Part shown: piece after piece, positions 61,876 through 64,000 of the stretch
How the letters are laid out: each line of letters opens with the position of its first letter
Numbering within the stretch: position 1 is the first letter of the stretch
Assembly (NCBI GenBank): GCA_021904315.1
Contig: CM038907.1
Span: 1,364,001 to 1,428,000, forward strand
Direction of reading: 5' to 3'
Source: Sphagnum magellanicum
Taxonomy: Eukaryota > Streptophyta > Sphagnopsida > Sphagnales > Sphagnaceae
DNA length: 64,000 bases
Made by a program: the position numbers and the translations under genes
Notes under the pieces: generated by a model
Told to the model about the DNA's origin: nothing
Database searches by the model: none
The model's input: only the letters and a program-made list of their open reading frames with translations

Positions 61876-64000
61876 TCATGGGGATTGCAGTGTTCGCAAG
61901 TAGTTAATGTAAACCTGAAGATTCTGCTTGGAAGTTCCACCCTCTGCCACAGCTTGTCTTGCATGAGTTCTCATTTCTTTCATGTTGTTTTTTATGGACT
62001 CACCTTCCACCTCTTCCATCAGTGCCCTTATATTCCTCTCAACCTCCTGCTTTGATACAAATCCATCTGTGCCTTTCTTCATCTCCATTGCCAGCTTTGC
62101 TGTGTGAACCAGGAACCTGCAGAGACAAATCACAGCACAAATCACATGGGAGGATGTAAAATTGATTCTTCAAAGGTATGACAAGTTTTGAAGAAGCTGC
62201 AGGTTCTTCTGACCTGCAATTCATGTGTTGCTCTGCCCTTAAAGGCCATGCAAGAAGAGGAACGCCTTCACAGATGCTCTCCATTGTAGAGTTCCAGCCA
62301 CAGTGCGACAAAAAACCACCTGTGGCTGGGTGCTGTAAGATCCGCTTTTGTGGTACCCAACCTGAGACACACAATCCACGAGCTTTTGTGCGCTCTTTGA
62401 ATCCTGGTCCCCACCAGAGCACAATAGAGAACAGTTTATTGGAGAACAGCATATTGGAGCCACCCTGCTGGAACAGACTGGATGCACCATCATCAATCAT
62501 ACTGCAGCTGCAGGTATGGATTGATTGTGCAAAACCAAAGTTTCTAAAATGCATGTCAAACTTTCTGCAATGAATGGGATATTCTTTGGTAATGCAATCA
62601 AAATGAGAGAGATAGTAGAAGGGTTGTGCTACCTGGAGGGAGGACTGATCCAGAAGCATGCCTTGAAGAAGAACTGGAATCACTGGGTTGATCTGGCGTG
62701 CGTACAACCCACAGGAAGGATTGATTGCTAGCTTCAAGGCCTTCTGCAAGCTCCAGAATCTGAGCAGCTGAGATAGTTGCATGACTCCCAAATGCAATGT
62801 ACAAGACTGAAGATGGAGGCTGGATGTTGAGCCAAAGTATGCTCATGTCTTGCTCTTCATCTGTGGCTTTGTTGAGAGCATGAACCTCTGATTCTTCATC
62901 ATCCTGTTGCACATTTGTCTCCAGAAGCAGAGGACCAATTTCCAAGATGGTTTGAGTCTGCAAGAACCAAGCTATGGCATGCTGTTACAGGAGTCAAAAC
63001 ATCCCACGATGCTGACTGTTGCAAAAATTTCTGTGCTTTTCAAGGACAGAGAATGCACAAGAGGTAATTGCAAAGCCTAGGACATAGCTAACCTTTACAG
63101 CTCCAGTGCCAATGACTTTCTCACGAAGAGCATTCAGAACTCTCCATTCCAAGGATTGGAATGTGTTGATGAGGATGACTGTGGACTGGCAGTACGCAGG
63201 AAAGGTCCACAGAAAATCAGAGAAGGAAGGATCCAACTGCATTCTGCCTGGAAGATCACGTGCAGGAAATGGTGGAATTCCAGGTATGTCAGTTATAAGG
63301 ACATCTCTGTTTTGAGGTGCCACAGGAACAAGACCTTCTTCACGAAGCCGCTGTGCCTGCCATCATCATCATGACATCTGTAATTGCAGCATCCCTTTGC
63401 AAAAAAAAACCTTCTCAAACTATCAAAGCAACCACCAGTACATGGAGAAATCTTTGGCAAAATGTACAAATATAATCTGCATCTTCAACTGTGCTGTCCC
63501 CATGATTTTTCTGGCCAGATTATCTTGTTTGATTCTCATTTCTTCATGTTATTTCTTGTTTAAGAAACGAGAGAAGAGGTTGCAGCAACGAAGAAAGATT
63601 CTGAAGACCTGTGGAAGAAGAATAGTGCCTGGGAATAGTCGCAAAGAGCCATAGCTGCGGGAGACAGCATTTTTTCATGTTCTTTCTCGTACAAGAAATA
63701 ACAGAAGAGATTGCAGCAACAAAGAAGGGTCCTGAAGACCTGTGGAAGAAGAATCGTGCCTGGGAAAAGACGCAAAGAGTCAACGCTGCGGAGACAAACA
63801 AGAGATGTTTGGCGAGCTTGTGATTGTCAGCTACTTCCTGGCTCCAAGTGGAGAACATATCATACAAAATACAACAAGGTGTAGATCGTTGTTGTAATGC
63901 AGCTGCAGCAACCGAACTCGCATCACCGTTCTGCTTCAAATGATCAGATGATTGCAAAAGCTCAACTACAACTTCCTCCAACAGATGTATCATATTCCTC
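61876..64000 (-). CDS. family-1 UDP-glycosyltransferase, copy B, 5' end off window
   Basis: Second UGT copy in the same orientation as copy A. Exons: 64000-63760 (partial first exon, same GC-type donor problem), 63356-63093, 62957-62633, 62403-62214 and 62116-61876. Splice sites and frame are conserved and no stop is seen, so it is probably intact. The PSPG box is complete, with one change beyond its last Gln (HMNC for HLNC). Other protein differences from copy A that I can see are KGTDG/KDRDG, RTH/RSH and YINY/YSNY in the last exon; KERT/KEHT in exon 4; SEVH/SELH, NIQP/NMQP, GSHA/GSYA and GSVL/GLVL in exon 3; [24 protein letters not shown] and AYCQ/ACCQ in exon 2; SSDH/SSHH in exon 1. Several lie in the acceptor-side half and could alter substrate preference; that is inference. 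Confidence 0.88.
63536..63798. repeat. 131-bp tandem duplication across UGT exon 1/intron 1 boundary (copy B)
   Basis: This is the same two-unit tandem as in copy A, shifted by 15566 bp and almost unchanged. Confidence 0.8.

Larger units (their letters stand above)
60793..64000. repeat. segmental duplication, copy B (UGT locus), cut by window
   Basis: This stretch is collinear with 45230-48441 and nearly identical, including introns and 3' flank. It continues to the right edge, so the full size is unknown. Confidence 0.9.

Noticed and set aside
1-64000. CRISPR arrays, bacterial operons, rRNA or tRNA genes, LTR retrotransposons
   Set aside because: No repeat-spacer pattern, no recognisable rRNA or tRNA fold, and no primer-binding-site-plus-LTR pair was seen by eye; a tRNA scan and LTR finder would be needed to exclude small or decayed cases.

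Overview
The window looks like nuclear DNA of a land plant, most likely a seedless one and probably a bryophyte. The evidence is: (i) intron-split genes with plant-type splice sites; (ii) a nuclear gene for plastid ribosomal protein S10 with a Ser-rich transit peptide; (iii) a plant-type UDP-glycosyltransferase with a PSPG box; (iv) plant eIF5A; and (v) an NLR immune-receptor gene in which an alpha/beta-hydrolase domain precedes NB-ARC, an arrangement described from bryophytes (HNL class). The sequence is strongly AT-rich outside genes. I cannot name the species.

Layout. 0.1-3.1 kb (minus): 3' part of an HNL-type NLR gene; its LRR region lies off the left edge and its first exon was not found. 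3.1-36.2 kb: gene-poor DNA with decayed repeats, namely a degenerate tandem array (5.3-7.6 kb), small foldbacks, a minisatellite (14.3-14.9 kb), a dead hAT transposase (15.7-17.7 kb), a TIR element (28.5-28.9 kb) and exon-like fragments of an unidentified gene (28.9-30.4 kb, minus). 36.7-38.0 kb (plus): complete five-exon eIF5A gene. 38.4-38.8 kb (minus): a lone exon of a REC/TSS/CLU-family gene, directly abutting a nested palindrome (38.84-39.34 kb) that carries a 24-bp G run. 43.3-44.9 kb (plus): complete three-exon plastid RPS10 gene with an intronic foldback. 46.3-48.8 kb (minus): five-exon UGT gene. 48.9-60.8 kb: very AT-rich intergenic DNA with several local repeats. 60.8 kb to the right edge: a second, nearly identical copy of the UGT locus, truncated by the window.

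The genes do not form a pathway. Two are housekeeping translation genes (eIF5A, plastid uS10). The NLR and the duplicated UGT belong to fast-evolving defence and specialised-metabolism families. The most unusual structures are the nested palindrome beside the orphan REC exon, the tandem UGT duplication with mostly amino-acid-changing differences, a 131-bp repeat across the UGT exon 1/intron 1 boundary, and an intronic miRNA-precursor-like hairpin in RPS10. Identity estimates were made by eye; no alignment or search was run.
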